This document shows, one piece after another, positions 37,535-46,815 of a stretch of 62,666 nucleotides of DNA. The DNA comes from Caedimonas sp. GTDB taxonomy: Bacteria > Pseudomonadota > Alphaproteobacteria > Caedimonadales > Caedimonadaceae. How positions within the stretch are numbered: the first letter of the stretch is position 1; each line of letters starts with the position of its first letter. The DNA lies in the NCBI GenBank assembly GCA_016794245.1, contig JAEUKR010000018.1:1-62666 (forward strand). Direction: 5' to 3'. The notes below the pieces were generated by a model. That model was not told the DNA's origin, searched no databases, and saw only the letters and a list, made by a program, of their open reading frames with translations. The translations under genes were made by a program, and so were the position numbers.

Positions 37535-37894
37535 GGATCAATTTTACCTATATATTTTCAAGCTGTGAAGGTATTAAAGAAGGGCTTAAAACCAAATCAC
37601 GTCCTTATATAAGCATATCTGAGAGTTAAGGCAACCTTACCCTTCTTCCCGAAGGATCCTTTAGTCCACGAATCCCATAAGTTTCCATACCTTTCCATAA
37701 GTTGCTATACTTTCTCAAATTGCTTGATCTTCTGTCAGAGAAATTCTATAAGAACAGGAAACCTGATAATAATATTATTTATTATTGAATATCACACACA
37801 GGTTGCGGAGAGAATAAACTCAAATTCACTCCGCTCCGGTGCAACAAAGGTTGCAACACCTGTGGAGGATCAACCGGAGAAAGGAAGAAAAAAA
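37535..37894. promoter_or_regulatory. Divergent lgt / rpsB leader region
   Basis: This 360-bp gap has to carry promoters for lgt (-) and rpsB (+). CCTTC-TTCC-CGAAGG near 37638-37653 is a small hairpin. TTGCTATACTTT near 37697-37708 looks like a -10-type box (TATACT). A long untranslated leader before rpsB is plausible and could serve S2 autoregulation, but no known leader motif was matched. An in-frame upstream extension of rpsB (to 37724) is not conserved. Confidence 0.4.
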
Positions 37895-38734
37895 ATGGCT
37901 TTGCCAAACTTTTCCATGCGCGATTTAATGCAGGCGGGTGTACACTTTGGTCATCATCCGCGTCGCTGGAATCCAAAAATGTCCCCTTATCTTTTTGGAG
38001 TTCGCAATAACATTCATATTATTAATCTTGAAAAAACCTTTCCCATGCTGCGTCAGGGATTGCAGGCCATTCATGAAGTCATCCTGAGCGGCGGGCGTAT
38101 CCTTTTTGCCGGAACCAAACGGCAGGCTTCGGATATCGTTGCGGAGTCAGCCAAACGCTGTGGACAGTATTATGTCAATCATCGTTGGCTAGGCGGCATG
38201 ATGACCAACTGGAAGACGATTCATCACTCAATCCATCGTTTGAAGGAGCTGGAGGAATTCTTGCAGCAACAAAACCTGAGAATGACGAAGAAAGAACTTT
38301 TGCAGTTGACGCGCCAAAGAGAAAAACTTGAACTCTCGTTGGGAGGAATCAAGGATATGGCGGGATTGCCGGATATTATTTTTGTCCTTGACGCGATCAA
38401 GGAACGTATCGCTATCCAGGAAGCGAACAAGCTGGGAATTCCTGTGGTGGCGATTATCGATAGCAACTCTGATCCAGAGGGGATAGATTATCCGATCCCG
38501 GGAAATGATGATGCGATCCGCTCTATCGAATTTTACTGTCGTCTTGTCTCAAATACAGTGCTGGACGCTCTGCAAGGTCAATTGCGCGCGGCGGGAGTTG
38601 ATGTAGGCGCTTCGGCGGAAATCACAGAAAAGATGGAAGAAACGTTGGAAGAAGCGCCTGAACTTTCCGAGGAACAACATGCAGGTGAAGAATTCCATGA
38701 AGAAGCTCAGACAACAGAACCTGGCGTGGTTTAA
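37895..38734 (+). CDS. rpsB: 30S ribosomal protein S2
   Basis: This 279-residue S2 starts [20 protein letters not shown], the invariant N terminus, with AAAGGAAG upstream. [14 protein letters not shown] and [18 protein letters not shown], then [13 protein letters not shown] and [17 protein letters not shown], are universal blocks. The tail ([18 protein letters not shown]) is a long acidic extension beyond the E. coli protein, seen in other Alphaproteobacteria. It is the first gene of the rpsB-tsf pair. Confidence 0.98.
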   Translation: MALPNFSMRDLMQAGVHFGHHPRRWNPKMSPYLFGVRNNIHIINLEKTFPMLRQGLQAIHEVILSGGRILFAGTKRQASDIVAESAKRCGQYYVNHRWLGGMMTNWKTIHHSIHRLKELEEFLQQQNLRMTKKELLQLTRQREKLELSLGGIKDMAGLPDIIFVLDAIKERIAIQEANKLGIPVVAIIDSNSDPEGIDYPIPGNDDAIRSIEFYCRLVSNTVLDALQGQLRAAGVDVGASAEITEKMEETLEEAPELSEEQHAGEEFHEEAQTTEPGVV

Positions 38735-38771
38735 GGCTTTAAAAACATCTTTTAGAGTAAAGGAATGAATG

Positions 38772-39701
38772 ATGAGTGAGATTACTGCGGCGGCTGTGAA
38801 AGAACTGCGTGAGCGTACAGGCGCGGGAATGATGGATTGTAAAAAAGCATTGGCCGAAGCGAAGGGCGATATGGAAGCCGCGATTGATTGGCTGCGGACC
38901 AAGGGATTGGCGGCGGCGGCCAAAAAAGCAGGGCGGACAGCCGCCGAAGGACTCGTAGGTGTAGCGACGGCAGGCCCAATCGGCGCCATCGTGGAAGTAA
39001 ACGCCGAGACGGATTTTGTCGCGCGTAATGACAAGTTCCAGGACTATATCAGGCAAGTAACGCAAATCGCTCTTCAAAAAGGGGGTGATATCGCGGCGCT
39101 CTCTTCCGCCGTTTACCCGGAGACAGGGCGGAACGTGAGTGAAGAATTATCCAATTTAATTTCCGTTATTGGCGAAAATATGACGCTTCGTCGCGCCAAG
39201 GTTCTGAAAGTCAATCAAGGCGTCGTGACAACTTACATTCACAATGCTGTTCAGCCAGGTTTAGGGCGGATCGGTGTCCTGGTCGCTCTTGAGTCTGCGG
39301 GAGACCCCACCCAACTTGAGGCGACCGGAAAACAGATCGCGATGCATGTCGCGGCGGCGATGCCTCAAGCTTGTACGATTGATGAGCTTGATCGTGAGGT
39401 GGTAGAGCGAGAGCGCAAGATTTTTGCCGAACAGGCGCGCGCTTCAGGAAAAAAGGAAGAATTTATTGAAAAGATGATTGAAGGTCGTCTGCGCAAATTT
39501 TACGAAGAAGCCGTATTGTCAGAGCAGATTTATCTGATTGATGACACTAAGCGACGGGTTTCGCAAGTCATCAACGATGTGGCTCAACACATCGGCGCTT
39601 CGATAAAGCTTACCGGTTTTGCTTTGTTCAAACTAGGTGAAGGCATTGAGCGAGAAGTGAAAGATTTCGCTTTGGAAGTCGCTCAACAACTCGGGAGATA
39701 A
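38772..39701 (+). CDS. tsf: Elongation factor Ts
   Basis: This 309-residue nucleotide-exchange factor for EF-Tu has an N-terminal UBA-like domain, ITAAAVKELRERTGAGMMDC with KKALAEAKGDMEAAIDWLR. VEVNAETDFVARND is the core signature contacting EF-Tu. The start may be 38769 or 38772 (two ATGs in tandem); the second has better spacing from AAAGGAA. It follows rpsB by 37 bp. Confidence 0.98.
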   Translation: MSEITAAAVKELRERTGAGMMDCKKALAEAKGDMEAAIDWLRTKGLAAAAKKAGRTAAEGLVGVATAGPIGAIVEVNAETDFVARNDKFQDYIRQVTQIALQKGGDIAALSSAVYPETGRNVSEELSNLISVIGENMTLRRAKVLKVNQGVVTTYIHNAVQPGLGRIGVLVALESAGDPTQLEATGKQIAMHVAAAMPQACTIDELDREVVERERKIFAEQARASGKKEEFIEKMIEGRLRKFYEEAVLSEQIYLIDDTKRRVSQVINDVAQHIGASIKLTGFALFKLGEGIEREVKDFALEVAQQLGR

Positions 39702-39724
39702 TAGGCAACCATAAAATCAGCTGT

Positions 39725-39814
39725 CAGATTCAAGCTGGGAAAGAAATCTGCGAGGAATGTGAGCAGGACGAAACCTGATGCACAACACCCCCCGGATTTT
39801 GAAAGGCGAAGGGT
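39725..39814 (+). repeat. Family-A repeat between tsf and pyrH
   Basis: The right end GGATTTTGAAAGGCGAAGGG matches those at 10012 and 14228. The internal GAGCAGGACGAAACCTGA aligns with both. The left terminal repeat is weak here, so this copy may be truncated. The element inserts an in-frame ATG (39778) upstream of pyrH, which produces a spurious longer frame, and it splits an otherwise compact translation operon. Confidence 0.65.
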
Positions 39815-39840
39815 CTGGTAAACAGAAAGTAGAAAGAGAG

Positions 39841-40626
39841 ATGACCAATCCTTCCTCACCTTTCCCGTATCGGCGCGTTCTGCTGAAGCTTTCGGGAGAA
39901 GCGCTCATGGGCGAGGGAAATTATGGCCTTGATCCCGCTACTGTCATGCGGATTGCCTCTGAAATCAGGGATGTTCATGACAGCGGCGTACAGGTTTGTC
40001 TGGTCGTGGGGGGAGGAAATATCTTTCGCGGCGTGAATGGCGCCGAACAGGGGATTGATCGCTCCACTTCAGACTACATGGGTATGCTGGCGACCATCAT
40101 GAATGCGCTTGCTCTTCAGAGCGCTCTTGAAAAAAAAGGGGTTCATACCCGCGTGCAATCGGCTATCCCCATGGAAACGGTATGTGAGCCTTATATTCGA
40201 CGAAAAGCTATTCATCACCTGGAAAAAGGTCGTGTCGTCATCTTCGCAGCCGGTACGGGCAATCCTTTTTTCACGACGGATACGGCGGCTGTTCTGCGTG
40301 CCAGTGAAATGGAATGCGATGTCTTGATGAAAGGAACAAAAGTTGATGGGGTGTATACAGCCGATCCTGTCAAAGACCCTTTGGCAAAACGCTATGAACA
40401 CTTGCCGTATTTGCGAATCCTTTCAGATAATCTTCGGGTGATGGATATGGCCGCTATTGCTTTGGCCCGCGACAATAATCTGCCGATTATCGTTTTCTCC
40501 ATTCAGGAAAATGACGGGTTTGTCCAGGCCGCTCAAGGGGCAGGCCGCTTTACTTCCGTGAGCGATGATGTGCATGGCCTTCGCCTGTCTCATTCACGCT
40601 CTATCAAACGAGGGGATCACACATGA
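39841..40626 (+). CDS. pyrH: Uridylate kinase (UMP kinase)
   Basis: This 261-residue hexameric UMP kinase converts UMP to [18 protein letters not shown] is the N-terminal phosphate-binding block. [13 protein letters not shown] and [16 protein letters not shown] are further signatures, and [15 protein letters not shown] is the ATP-site region. The ATG at 39841 (after AAAGAGAG) is the start; the upstream in-frame ATG lies in a repeat. The stop overlaps the frr start (ATGA), so the two genes are coupled. Confidence 0.97.
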   Translation: MTNPSSPFPYRRVLLKLSGEALMGEGNYGLDPATVMRIASEIRDVHDSGVQVCLVVGGGNIFRGVNGAEQGIDRSTSDYMGMLATIMNALALQSALEKKGVHTRVQSAIPMETVCEPYIRRKAIHHLEKGRVVIFAAGTGNPFFTTDTAAVLRASEMECDVLMKGTKVDGVYTADPVKDPLAKRYEHLPYLRILSDNLRVMDMAAIALARDNNLPIIVFSIQENDGFVQAAQGAGRFTSVSDDVHGLRLSHSRSIKRGDHT

Positions 40627-41177
40627 GTTTTAATCTTGACGAATTAAAAAAAAGAATGAACGGCGCACTTGATGTGCTTTCCAAAGAGTTTATGGGGTTA
40701 CGCACGAGTCGTGCTTCCACAGCCTTGCTGGAACCCCTGATGGTTGAAGCGTATGATGGTAAAATGCCGATAACCCAGGTGGGGAGTATCAGTACACCCG
40801 AAGCGCGACTGATCACTGTACAGGTCTGGGATAAATCTTTGGTAAAAAACGTTGAAAAAGCCATTCGGGATGCTGGTCTGGGACTTAATCCCATGGCAGA
40901 GGGTCAGACGATTCGTGTGCCGCTTCCTGACCTTTCGCAAGAACGTCGCCAGGAAATCGCGAAGATTGCGGCGAAATATGCTGAACAAGGACGGATTGCC
41001 ATCAGAAATGTGCGTCGAGATGGTATGGATCTTCTTAAAAAACTTGAGAAGGAAGGCGAAATCTCCGAAGATGAACATCATCGACTTTCTCATGAAATTC
41101 AATCGTTGACGGATGATTACATCAAGAAAATCGATCAGCATCTCGCACAAAAAGAAAAAGATCTTTTACGAGTGTAA
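40623..41177 (+). CDS. frr: Ribosome recycling factor
   Basis: This 184-residue RRF, with EF-G, splits post-termination ribosomes. [20 protein letters not shown] and PLDLSQ-like [17 protein letters not shown] are the family blocks, and [20 protein letters not shown] with [20 protein letters not shown] makes the last helices. Normal length. Coupled to pyrH by a four-base overlap; uppS starts 10 bp later. Confidence 0.98.
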   Translation: MSFNLDELKKRMNGALDVLSKEFMGLRTSRASTALLEPLMVEAYDGKMPITQVGSISTPEARLITVQVWDKSLVKNVEKAIRDAGLGLNPMAEGQTIRVPLPDLSQERRQEIAKIAAKYAEQGRIAIRNVRRDGMDLLKKLEKEGEISEDEHHRLSHEIQSLTDDYIKKIDQHLAQKEKDLLRV

Positions 41178-41186
41178 GAAGGATCA

Positions 41187-41942
41187 ATGATAAAACCTGC
41201 CCTTGCGTCTTACGCTTCTCCTCCTTTATCCATACCCCGCCACATCGCCATTATCATGGACGGTAACGGCCGATGGGCGCAAAAACGAGGACTTGATCGT
41301 TTCAAAGGTCACTATCAAGGGGCCGAAGCGCTTAAACGCACGATCCAGGGATGTCAGGATCTCGGCATTGAATATTTGACCGTCTATGCGTTTTCCACGG
41401 AAAACTGGAAGAGATCCAAGGAAGAAATCGGCATCCTTATGTCCCTTTTGCGTCGCCATCTAAGATCAGATCTTGCTGAAATCAATCAAAATAATATCCG
41501 CGTTCGTTTTATTGGTCACTATCATCACCTGGATACAGACCTGGTTGCGCTTATTGATCATGCGATCAAGCTGACCCAGAATAATACGGGTCTTCACTTG
41601 ACGATCGCTTTCAATTATGGAGGGCGGGCGGAAATTATCAGAGCCGCTCAAAAACTGGCGCACAAAGTCCGAGAGGGAAAACTGGCGCCGGACGAGATTA
41701 CCGAACAAACTTTCTCTCAAGAGCTTTTTACGCATGATTTGCCCGATCCTGATCTTTTCATCAGAACAAGCAACGAATCGCGCATCAGCAATTATCTCTT
41801 ATGGCAGCTCGCTTATACTGAGTTAGTTATTGTTGAAACGTATTGGCCTGATTTTACAAAGGATGATTTAGTGAATGCCATCGTACAATATCAAAGCCGC
41901 GAACGACGATTCGGCGGATACGCTACCGCTCAAAGCCGCTAA
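41187..41942 (+). CDS. uppS: Isoprenyl transferase (undecaprenyl-diphosphate synthase)
   Basis: This 251-residue cis-prenyltransferase makes the C55 carrier for peptidoglycan. HIAIIMDGNGRWAQKRG carries the catalytic Asp, and YLTVYAFSTENWKRSKEE, then LTIAFNYGGRAEI and PDLFIRTSNESRISNYLLWQ, are the conserved regions III-V. In most homologues the last reads RTSGExRxSNFLLWQ; here GE is NE. It overlaps cdsA by 68 bases. Confidence 0.97.
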   Translation: MIKPALASYASPPLSIPRHIAIIMDGNGRWAQKRGLDRFKGHYQGAEALKRTIQGCQDLGIEYLTVYAFSTENWKRSKEEIGILMSLLRRHLRSDLAEINQNNIRVRFIGHYHHLDTDLVALIDHAIKLTQNNTGLHLTIAFNYGGRAEIIRAAQKLAHKVREGKLAPDEITEQTFSQELFTHDLPDPDLFIRTSNESRISNYLLWQLAYTELVIVETYWPDFTKDDLVNAIVQYQSRERRFGGYATAQSR

Positions 41943-42615
41943 TTTTCGGAAGCGGGTTATCTCTGGACTCATATTAGGCCCTCTCAGTCTGTGGATGATA
42001 TGGTCTGGTTATCCCTTTGATCTTTTTATAGCGACAGTGGCAACCACAGGGGTTTTCTACGAGTGGATAAAATTGAGTCGCCGCTATAAAGGATGGTTTT
42101 TCTGCGGTTTGATTTATCTTTCCTTCGCGATGATCGGGCTTGGCGCTTATCTTGTGTCTCACAAACGTTTTTTCTTGGGGTTGCTTCTCACGACATGGGT
42201 GACGGATAGCAGCGCCTATCTGGTGGGCAGCACATGGGGCGGACTTAAACTCGCGCCCTCCATCAGTCCCAACAAAACGTGGTCAGGGTCGTTGGGAGGA
42301 CTCGTGATAGGGACGATTGGCGGCTCTTTTATCTTCTCTTTTATTCTCACAGCCGATCAAACCCTCTCTTATCGGGGGGCGCATTTATTTGCAACCATGA
42401 TCCCTTTGACCGCTTTTTTTGTGGTAGTGGCTCAGGCGGGAGATCTGCTGGAATCCTGGGCAAAAAGATCCCTGGGGGTTAAAGACAGCGGAAACATTAT
42501 CCCAGGTCATGGCGGTTTTCTGGACAGGCTGGACAGTTTAATCGCTATCGGCTTCCTTCTGTTTCTTGGGATCGCATTTTCGCACTTTATACCGGTATTG
42601 GCGAGATTAATGTGA
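41875..42615 (+). CDS. cdsA: Phosphatidate cytidylyltransferase
   Basis: This 246-residue membrane enzyme makes CDP-diacylglycerol. The family signature near the C terminus is fully present: WAKRSLGVKDSGNIIPGHGG with FLDRLDSL. About seven membrane helices. ATG 41875 lies within uppS (68-base overlap); a later start would cut the N-terminal tail but leave the first helix intact. The usual next genes dxr, rseP and bamA do not follow. Confidence 0.95.
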   Translation: MPSYNIKAANDDSADTLPLKAANFRKRVISGLILGPLSLWMIWSGYPFDLFIATVATTGVFYEWIKLSRRYKGWFFCGLIYLSFAMIGLGAYLVSHKRFFLGLLLTTWVTDSSAYLVGSTWGGLKLAPSISPNKTWSGSLGGLVIGTIGGSFIFSFILTADQTLSYRGAHLFATMIPLTAFFVVVAQAGDLLESWAKRSLGVKDSGNIIPGHGGFLDRLDSLIAIGFLLFLGIAFSHFIPVLARLM

Positions 42616-42654
42616 TTGATATGATGGTTTCACATTATTTTCCTGTTTTGGAAC

Positions 42655-43080
42655 ATGGTCGCCAATCTTGAAAAATGGCTTGCAGGAAAATGGAAACTCC
42701 GCAAAGAAATCCATGATGATCTTGCAGGACGACAAGGCTGTTTTGAAGGGATGGTTTTCTTTGAAGAAATAAACGATCACCGCCTTCGATATCATGAGGA
42801 GGGGACGCTTTATTATGGGCATCATCACGGCCCTGCGACCCAGGAATACCTTTACGTGTTTCCCCACCCCTATGAAGCCAGAATCTACAGGTCTCAACAT
42901 CGTTTCTTTCATGATCTTGATTTGAGGTCAGGCTTCTGGCAAGTCGAACACATGTGCGCGCGTGATTGTTACAAAGGGCGCTTTGTTGTTGAATCACAAA
43001 ATGCCTGGTCAGTATTCTGGGATATCAAGGGTCCTCGCAAGAAACTGACCATGACATATTGTTACCAACGGCAGTCATAA
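42655..43080 (+). CDS. DUF6314-family protein
   Basis: This 141-residue protein has the pattern of DUF6314: KWLAGKWKLRKEIHD, then FEGMVFFEE and LRYHEEGTL near the middle, and DCYKGRFVVES with WSVFWDIKGPRKKLTM near the end. It is a small beta-rich, lipocalin-like domain conserved in Alphaproteobacteria, with no assigned function. It lies 39 bp after cdsA in the same direction and may be cotranscribed. A family-B repeat follows within 10 bp of the stop. Confidence 0.8.
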   Translation: MVANLEKWLAGKWKLRKEIHDDLAGRQGCFEGMVFFEEINDHRLRYHEEGTLYYGHHHGPATQEYLYVFPHPYEARIYRSQHRFFHDLDLRSGFWQVEHMCARDCYKGRFVVESQNAWSVFWDIKGPRKKLTMTYCYQRQS

Positions 43081-43088
43081 ACTTCTTT

Positions 43089-43180
43089 AGACCTCTTGCA
43101 TAACCTATATCTGGCGGATTCTTTTGGCGTTAAAAGCTCGCTCGAAATCCTCACGCCATATCTGGTTCTGCAAGAGGTCT
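43089..43180. repeat. Family-B repeat with perfect 12-bp terminal inverted repeats
   Basis: AGACCTCTTGCA (43089-43100) and TGCAAGAGGTCT (43169-43180) are perfect inverted ends of a 92-bp unit. The similarity continues inward: AACCTATATCTGGCG on the left and, in reverse complement, AACCAGATATGGCG on the right. The interior GAGCTTTTAACGCCA (reverse strand) recurs at 22440. No coding capacity. A MITE-like or palindromic element, or a dual-strand terminator for the gene before it. Confidence 0.75.
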
Positions 43181-43315
43181 TTTGACAACCCAAACAAGAG
43201 GTAGGGTAGGAGATTTTTAAAGATCAAAGTTATAAACCTTTTTTCTTTATGAAAAAAAAGGTATTTATAAAGATACCTGAAAATCATAAACTATTTTGAA
43301 AGAAAATCGGTTTTC

Positions 43316-44536
43316 ATGAAGATAGTAAAATCCTCCCAACGTCTCTTGTTTATTGATCATTGTCGGGCATTTCTGGTGTCTTTGGTGGTGCTGGATCATG
43401 CCATGCACGCTTATTCCGAGCATTACGCAAAATACTGGTTTCTCCCTGATTTCGACCGCAGCATCTTTTTTGATGTTCTGCATTTACATAATGACAGTTT
43501 CATGATGCCTTCCCTGTTTTTTCTGGCGGGGCTTTTTATTCTTCCTTCGCTGCAACGGCGGGGCTACCTGGATTTTCTCAAAGAACGAGCGCTGCGCCTA
43601 GGGGTTCCTTTTATTATCGGCGTTCCCCTGATTTGTCCCTTATTGTCTTATCCAAAATACAAAATGTATGAAGATCCGACGATCGGCTATTGGGAATATG
43701 TGTCTACCGTTTTCATCGACAAACCCCAAGCCGGTCCTTTCTGGTTCCTGTATTATCTATCGCTTCTCACGATCACAGCCATCATCGTATATGCGATTTT
43801 TCCAAAATTTTACAAGGGGCTTGGCGCATTCTGCCGTTGGTTCCTGAAAAAACCTCTTTATGGATTCGGCATCGTTTTTCTTGCGGGAGCCGTGATGATG
43901 GGGTTGAGCGATCTTATATGGGGCGCTCCCTGGTGGATTGGATTTGGGAAGCTTTTCTATGTCCGCGCGTCGCGCTTTATGCTAAAGACTTTTCTGTTTT
44001 TCCTGGGAATCGGATTCAGTGAATGCGGACTCCTGCAAAATCAGGTGGCGTGGAAGAACTTAAGCGATCATTGGAAAGAGTGGACTCTGTTTGCCGTGAC
44101 CATCGGGATTATCTATATTTCCTATTCCCTGCTTTATTTCGATGCGGGAGCCTATAATAACGGGATCCGCCTATACTTCCATCAAGGGGGAGAATGGAAA
44201 GGTTTTTGGCCTGTTTTTGGGGAATTTGCGCCTCCTGTGCTGACACGAACAACGTTATTGACGCTTTTTATCCTGGGACAACTGATGGCTTACCTGGCTA
44301 TATTCCATCGTTTTATAAATCATGCGTCTCCTTCCTGGCAATCTCTTGCCATGGCTTCTTACGGGGTTTATCTCATTCATGAGCCTTTTGTCGTTTGGAC
44401 ACATTCGTTCTTTCATGGCACCGACGTGCCGATCCTGATCAGGTTTGTTATCAGTGGCTTTGGCTCTCTCTTCATTTCATGGGCGATCGTCAGTCATGGC
44501 TTGCTTAAAATCCCCCTTTTCAGACGTATCTTGTAA
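43316..44536 (+). CDS. Membrane acyltransferase-3 family protein (OpgC-like), copy 1
   Basis: This 406-residue integral membrane protein has about ten helices. The N terminus LLFIDHCRAFLVSLVVLDHA with the catalytic-type His and the following MPSLFFLAGLF are typical of Acyl_transf_3 (OpgC/OafA group). GAPWWIGFGKLFYVRASRF and ASYGVYLIHEPFVVW, near the C terminus, also fit. Such enzymes acylate periplasmic glucans, LPS sugars or other exported carbohydrates. The next gene is a clear paralogue (GAPWWIGF also present). Confidence 0.88.
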   Translation: MKIVKSSQRLLFIDHCRAFLVSLVVLDHAMHAYSEHYAKYWFLPDFDRSIFFDVLHLHNDSFMMPSLFFLAGLFILPSLQRRGYLDFLKERALRLGVPFIIGVPLICPLLSYPKYKMYEDPTIGYWEYVSTVFIDKPQAGPFWFLYYLSLLTITAIIVYAIFPKFYKGLGAFCRWFLKKPLYGFGIVFLAGAVMMGLSDLIWGAPWWIGFGKLFYVRASRFMLKTFLFFLGIGFSECGLLQNQVAWKNLSDHWKEWTLFAVTIGIIYISYSLLYFDAGAYNNGIRLYFHQGGEWKGFWPVFGEFAPPVLTRTTLLTLFILGQLMAYLAIFHRFINHASPSWQSLAMASYGVYLIHEPFVVWTHSFFHGTDVPILIRFVISGFGSLFISWAIVSHGLLKIPLFRRIL

Positions 44537-44550
44537 GGACTTTTATCATC

Positions 44551-45801
44551 ATGCGCGCACGCGAAACCTATATCGACCATTTGCGAGGCTTTATGTTCGC
44601 CTTGATGGCCTTCGATCATGCTCTCCATGCTTATGCCCAGAACTGGGGACGTTTCTGGTTTATTCAGGACTTTGATCGCAGTCTTGTCTGGGACGCGCTC
44701 TATCTGTTCGATCAAAGTATCATCATGCCAATGATTTTCTTTATGTCCGGTTTATACGTGTTGCCCTCTCTTGAAAGGCGAGGGATCAAAGAGTATCTGA
44801 AACATCGGTTCGTAAAGCTTGGCATCCCTTTTATTGTCTGTATTCCGTTGATTGTGCCTCTTTTGTCTTTTCCTCGCCATCGACTTACCGTCGATCCTTC
44901 CATGGATTACTGGACATATTGGGCAAAGGTTTTTTTCTTCGATAAAATGCAGGCAGGGCCTCTTTGGGTTTGCTATGCTCTCTTCCTTTTCAGCTTTGTA
45001 TTGATCTTTCTGAATGCTCTTTTCCCTTCCCTTGTTCCAGTCCTCGGTCGATGGATGAAGCGTGTGGCCACTCAAAAGCCTCTTCAGGGTCTTCTTGTCG
45101 TTATGGCGACAAGCGCATTCATTCTGGGGATCACAGACCTTATATGGGGCGCGCCGTGGTGGATCGGTTTCTGGAAAGTGTTCTACTTTCAGGGGGCACG
45201 ATTTTTGCTTTATGTTCTCTATTTCGTTTTGGGTGCCGGCATTCGTGCTTCAGGATTGCTGGACGACAAGTCTTTCCTTGAGCATTTCTCTGGTCGATGG
45301 CGCCTGTGGCTTGGGCTTATGCTTGTCGCAGGACTCTGTTACGCAGGCTATGCCATACGTTTTTTCGATGGCGGAGCCTACAATGACGATTTCCGACGCC
45401 ACACGCTGGCATTCTTTGCCCAAGGCGGATCATGGGTCGACTTCTGGTCTTTCATGTCAGTTTATGGATTTGAAATTTTAAAGGTTGCTGCGCCAGGAGT
45501 CTTGATACGAACCTCTTTACATGGCGTGTTGTGCATATTCCAAGCATTATTTTTGCTGAGTGTCTTTTATCGGTTCTGCACCAAACCAACGTACATGTGG
45601 CAATCGCTCGCGCGTTGCTGTTACGCTATTTTCCTGACACATGAAATGATGGTCATTTGGCTTCAATATGGACTCATCGGGGTTGAATGGCCAATTTTTG
45701 TAAAGATTTTCATTGTTTTTGGGCTAGGGTTTGGCGGCTCGTGGCTCATTTCTGACAGGATTCTGTTAAAAATCCCGGTTCTGCAAAAGGTATTGGGATA
45801 G
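44551..45801 (+). CDS. Membrane acyltransferase-3 family protein (OpgC-like), copy 2
   Basis: This 416-residue paralogue of the preceding gene shares its helix layout and stretches such as ITDLIWGAPWWIGFWKVFYF and LPSLERRGIKEYLKHR. YIDHLRGFMFALMAFDHALH matches the family's N terminus and LARCCYAIFLTHEMMVIW the C-terminal His-containing helix. Only 14 bp separate the two genes, so they form an operon made by tandem duplication. The two proteins have diverged widely, which suggests different acceptors or donors. Confidence 0.88.
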   Translation: MRARETYIDHLRGFMFALMAFDHALHAYAQNWGRFWFIQDFDRSLVWDALYLFDQSIIMPMIFFMSGLYVLPSLERRGIKEYLKHRFVKLGIPFIVCIPLIVPLLSFPRHRLTVDPSMDYWTYWAKVFFFDKMQAGPLWVCYALFLFSFVLIFLNALFPSLVPVLGRWMKRVATQKPLQGLLVVMATSAFILGITDLIWGAPWWIGFWKVFYFQGARFLLYVLYFVLGAGIRASGLLDDKSFLEHFSGRWRLWLGLMLVAGLCYAGYAIRFFDGGAYNDDFRRHTLAFFAQGGSWVDFWSFMSVYGFEILKVAAPGVLIRTSLHGVLCIFQALFLLSVFYRFCTKPTYMWQSLARCCYAIFLTHEMMVIWLQYGLIGVEWPIFVKIFIVFGLGFGGSWLISDRILLKIPVLQKVLG

Positions 45802-45838
45802 GGGGAACTGCGGCGAGATATTAATACCTGAACCTCTG

Positions 45839-46438
45839 TCAAGCGACCAGATTTCGTCGTGCCCGTATGGCTGCGCTTAGAGTTCCGTCGTCCAGATAAT
45901 CAAGCTCACCGCCAATCGGAACCCCATGTGCAAGAGCCGTCACCTGAACGCCCGCCTCCTCCAAACGATCCGCCAGATAATGAGCCGTCGTTTGTCCATC
46001 GACTGTCGCATTCAGGGCCAGAATCACTTCCTGAATGCCTGTCTGTTGAAGACGACGCAACAGTTGAGGAATCTTCAAGTCCTCTGGCTGAACTCCTTCA
46101 AGAACAGAGAGCGTGCCTCCAAGCACATGATAGCGCCCCCTGAAACATGCCGCGCGTTCCAAAGCCCAAAGATCCGCCACGCTTTCAACCACACAGACCA
46201 GATGATCATCGCGTCCCGGATCCTTACACAGTTGACAAGGATCGGTGGTGTCATAATTTCCGCAGAGGCCACAGGATCTGATTCGCTCTCTCACCAAAGT
46301 CAATGCTTCGATAAGAGGATGCATCAGGTCTTCGCGATGTTTGAGCAAATGAAGCGCGGCGCGTCGTCCTGAGCGTGGACCCAACCCTGGAAGCTTTGCA
46401 AGGTATTGAACGAGAGTCTGAAGGTCTTTGCCGTACAT
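45839..46438 (-). CDS. recR: Recombination protein RecR
   Basis: This 199-residue RecFOR-pathway protein begins [20 protein letters not shown] with the HhH, then has the Cys4 zinc finger ([16 protein letters not shown]) and the Toprim domain with [15 protein letters not shown] and [37 protein letters not shown] ends it. It is the last gene of the dnaX-ybaB-recR operon, 32 bp after ybaB. Confidence 0.97.
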   Translation of the reverse strand: MYGKDLQTLVQYLAKLPGLGPRSGRRAALHLLKHREDLMHPLIEALTLVRERIRSCGLCGNYDTTDPCQLCKDPGRDDHLVCVVESVADLWALERAACFRGRYHVLGGTLSVLEGVQPEDLKIPQLLRRLQQTGIQEVILALNATVDGQTTAHYLADRLEEAGVQVTALAHGVPIGGELDYLDDGTLSAAIRARRNLVA

Positions 46439-46470
46439 CTGTCCTCGATTCCATCATTCATGTCTTGATC

Positions 46471-46794
46471 TCAGAAAGGAAGCTGCATTCCTCCGGGAAG
46501 CTTGATCCCTCCGGTAATCTTTGCCATTTCCTCTGAAACGCGCGCTTCGGCTTTTGCTTTGGCGTCATTGGAAGCCGCCAGAATCAAATCCTCAAGGATG
46601 TCCACTTCTTCAGGATTGACAAGTCCGGGATCGATTTTGATCTTTTGCATCTCGCCTTTGCAGTTCATCGTCACCGTAATCATGGATCCGCCAGAATAGC
46701 CCTCTACGGTAAGCTTCGCGAGGTCTTCCTGCATTGTCGCCATTTTCGCTTGCATCTCTTGCGCTTGTTTCATGAGTTGCCCAATATTTTTCAT
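46471..46794 (-). CDS. YbaB/EbfC-family nucleoid-associated protein
   Basis: This 107-residue protein begins MKNIGQLMKQAQEMQAKMA, with TVEGYSGGSMITVTMNCKGE and LEDLILAASNDAKAKAEARV, all family landmarks. It binds DNA as a dimer with tweezer-like helices. It sits 21 bp after dnaX and before recR, the most conserved position for this gene. Confidence 0.95.
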   Translation of the reverse strand: MKNIGQLMKQAQEMQAKMATMQEDLAKLTVEGYSGGSMITVTMNCKGEMQKIKIDPGLVNPEEVDILEDLILAASNDAKAKAEARVSEEMAKITGGIKLPGGMQLPF

Positions 46795-46815
46795 GATGTC
46801 TCTCCTTCTTCTTCT

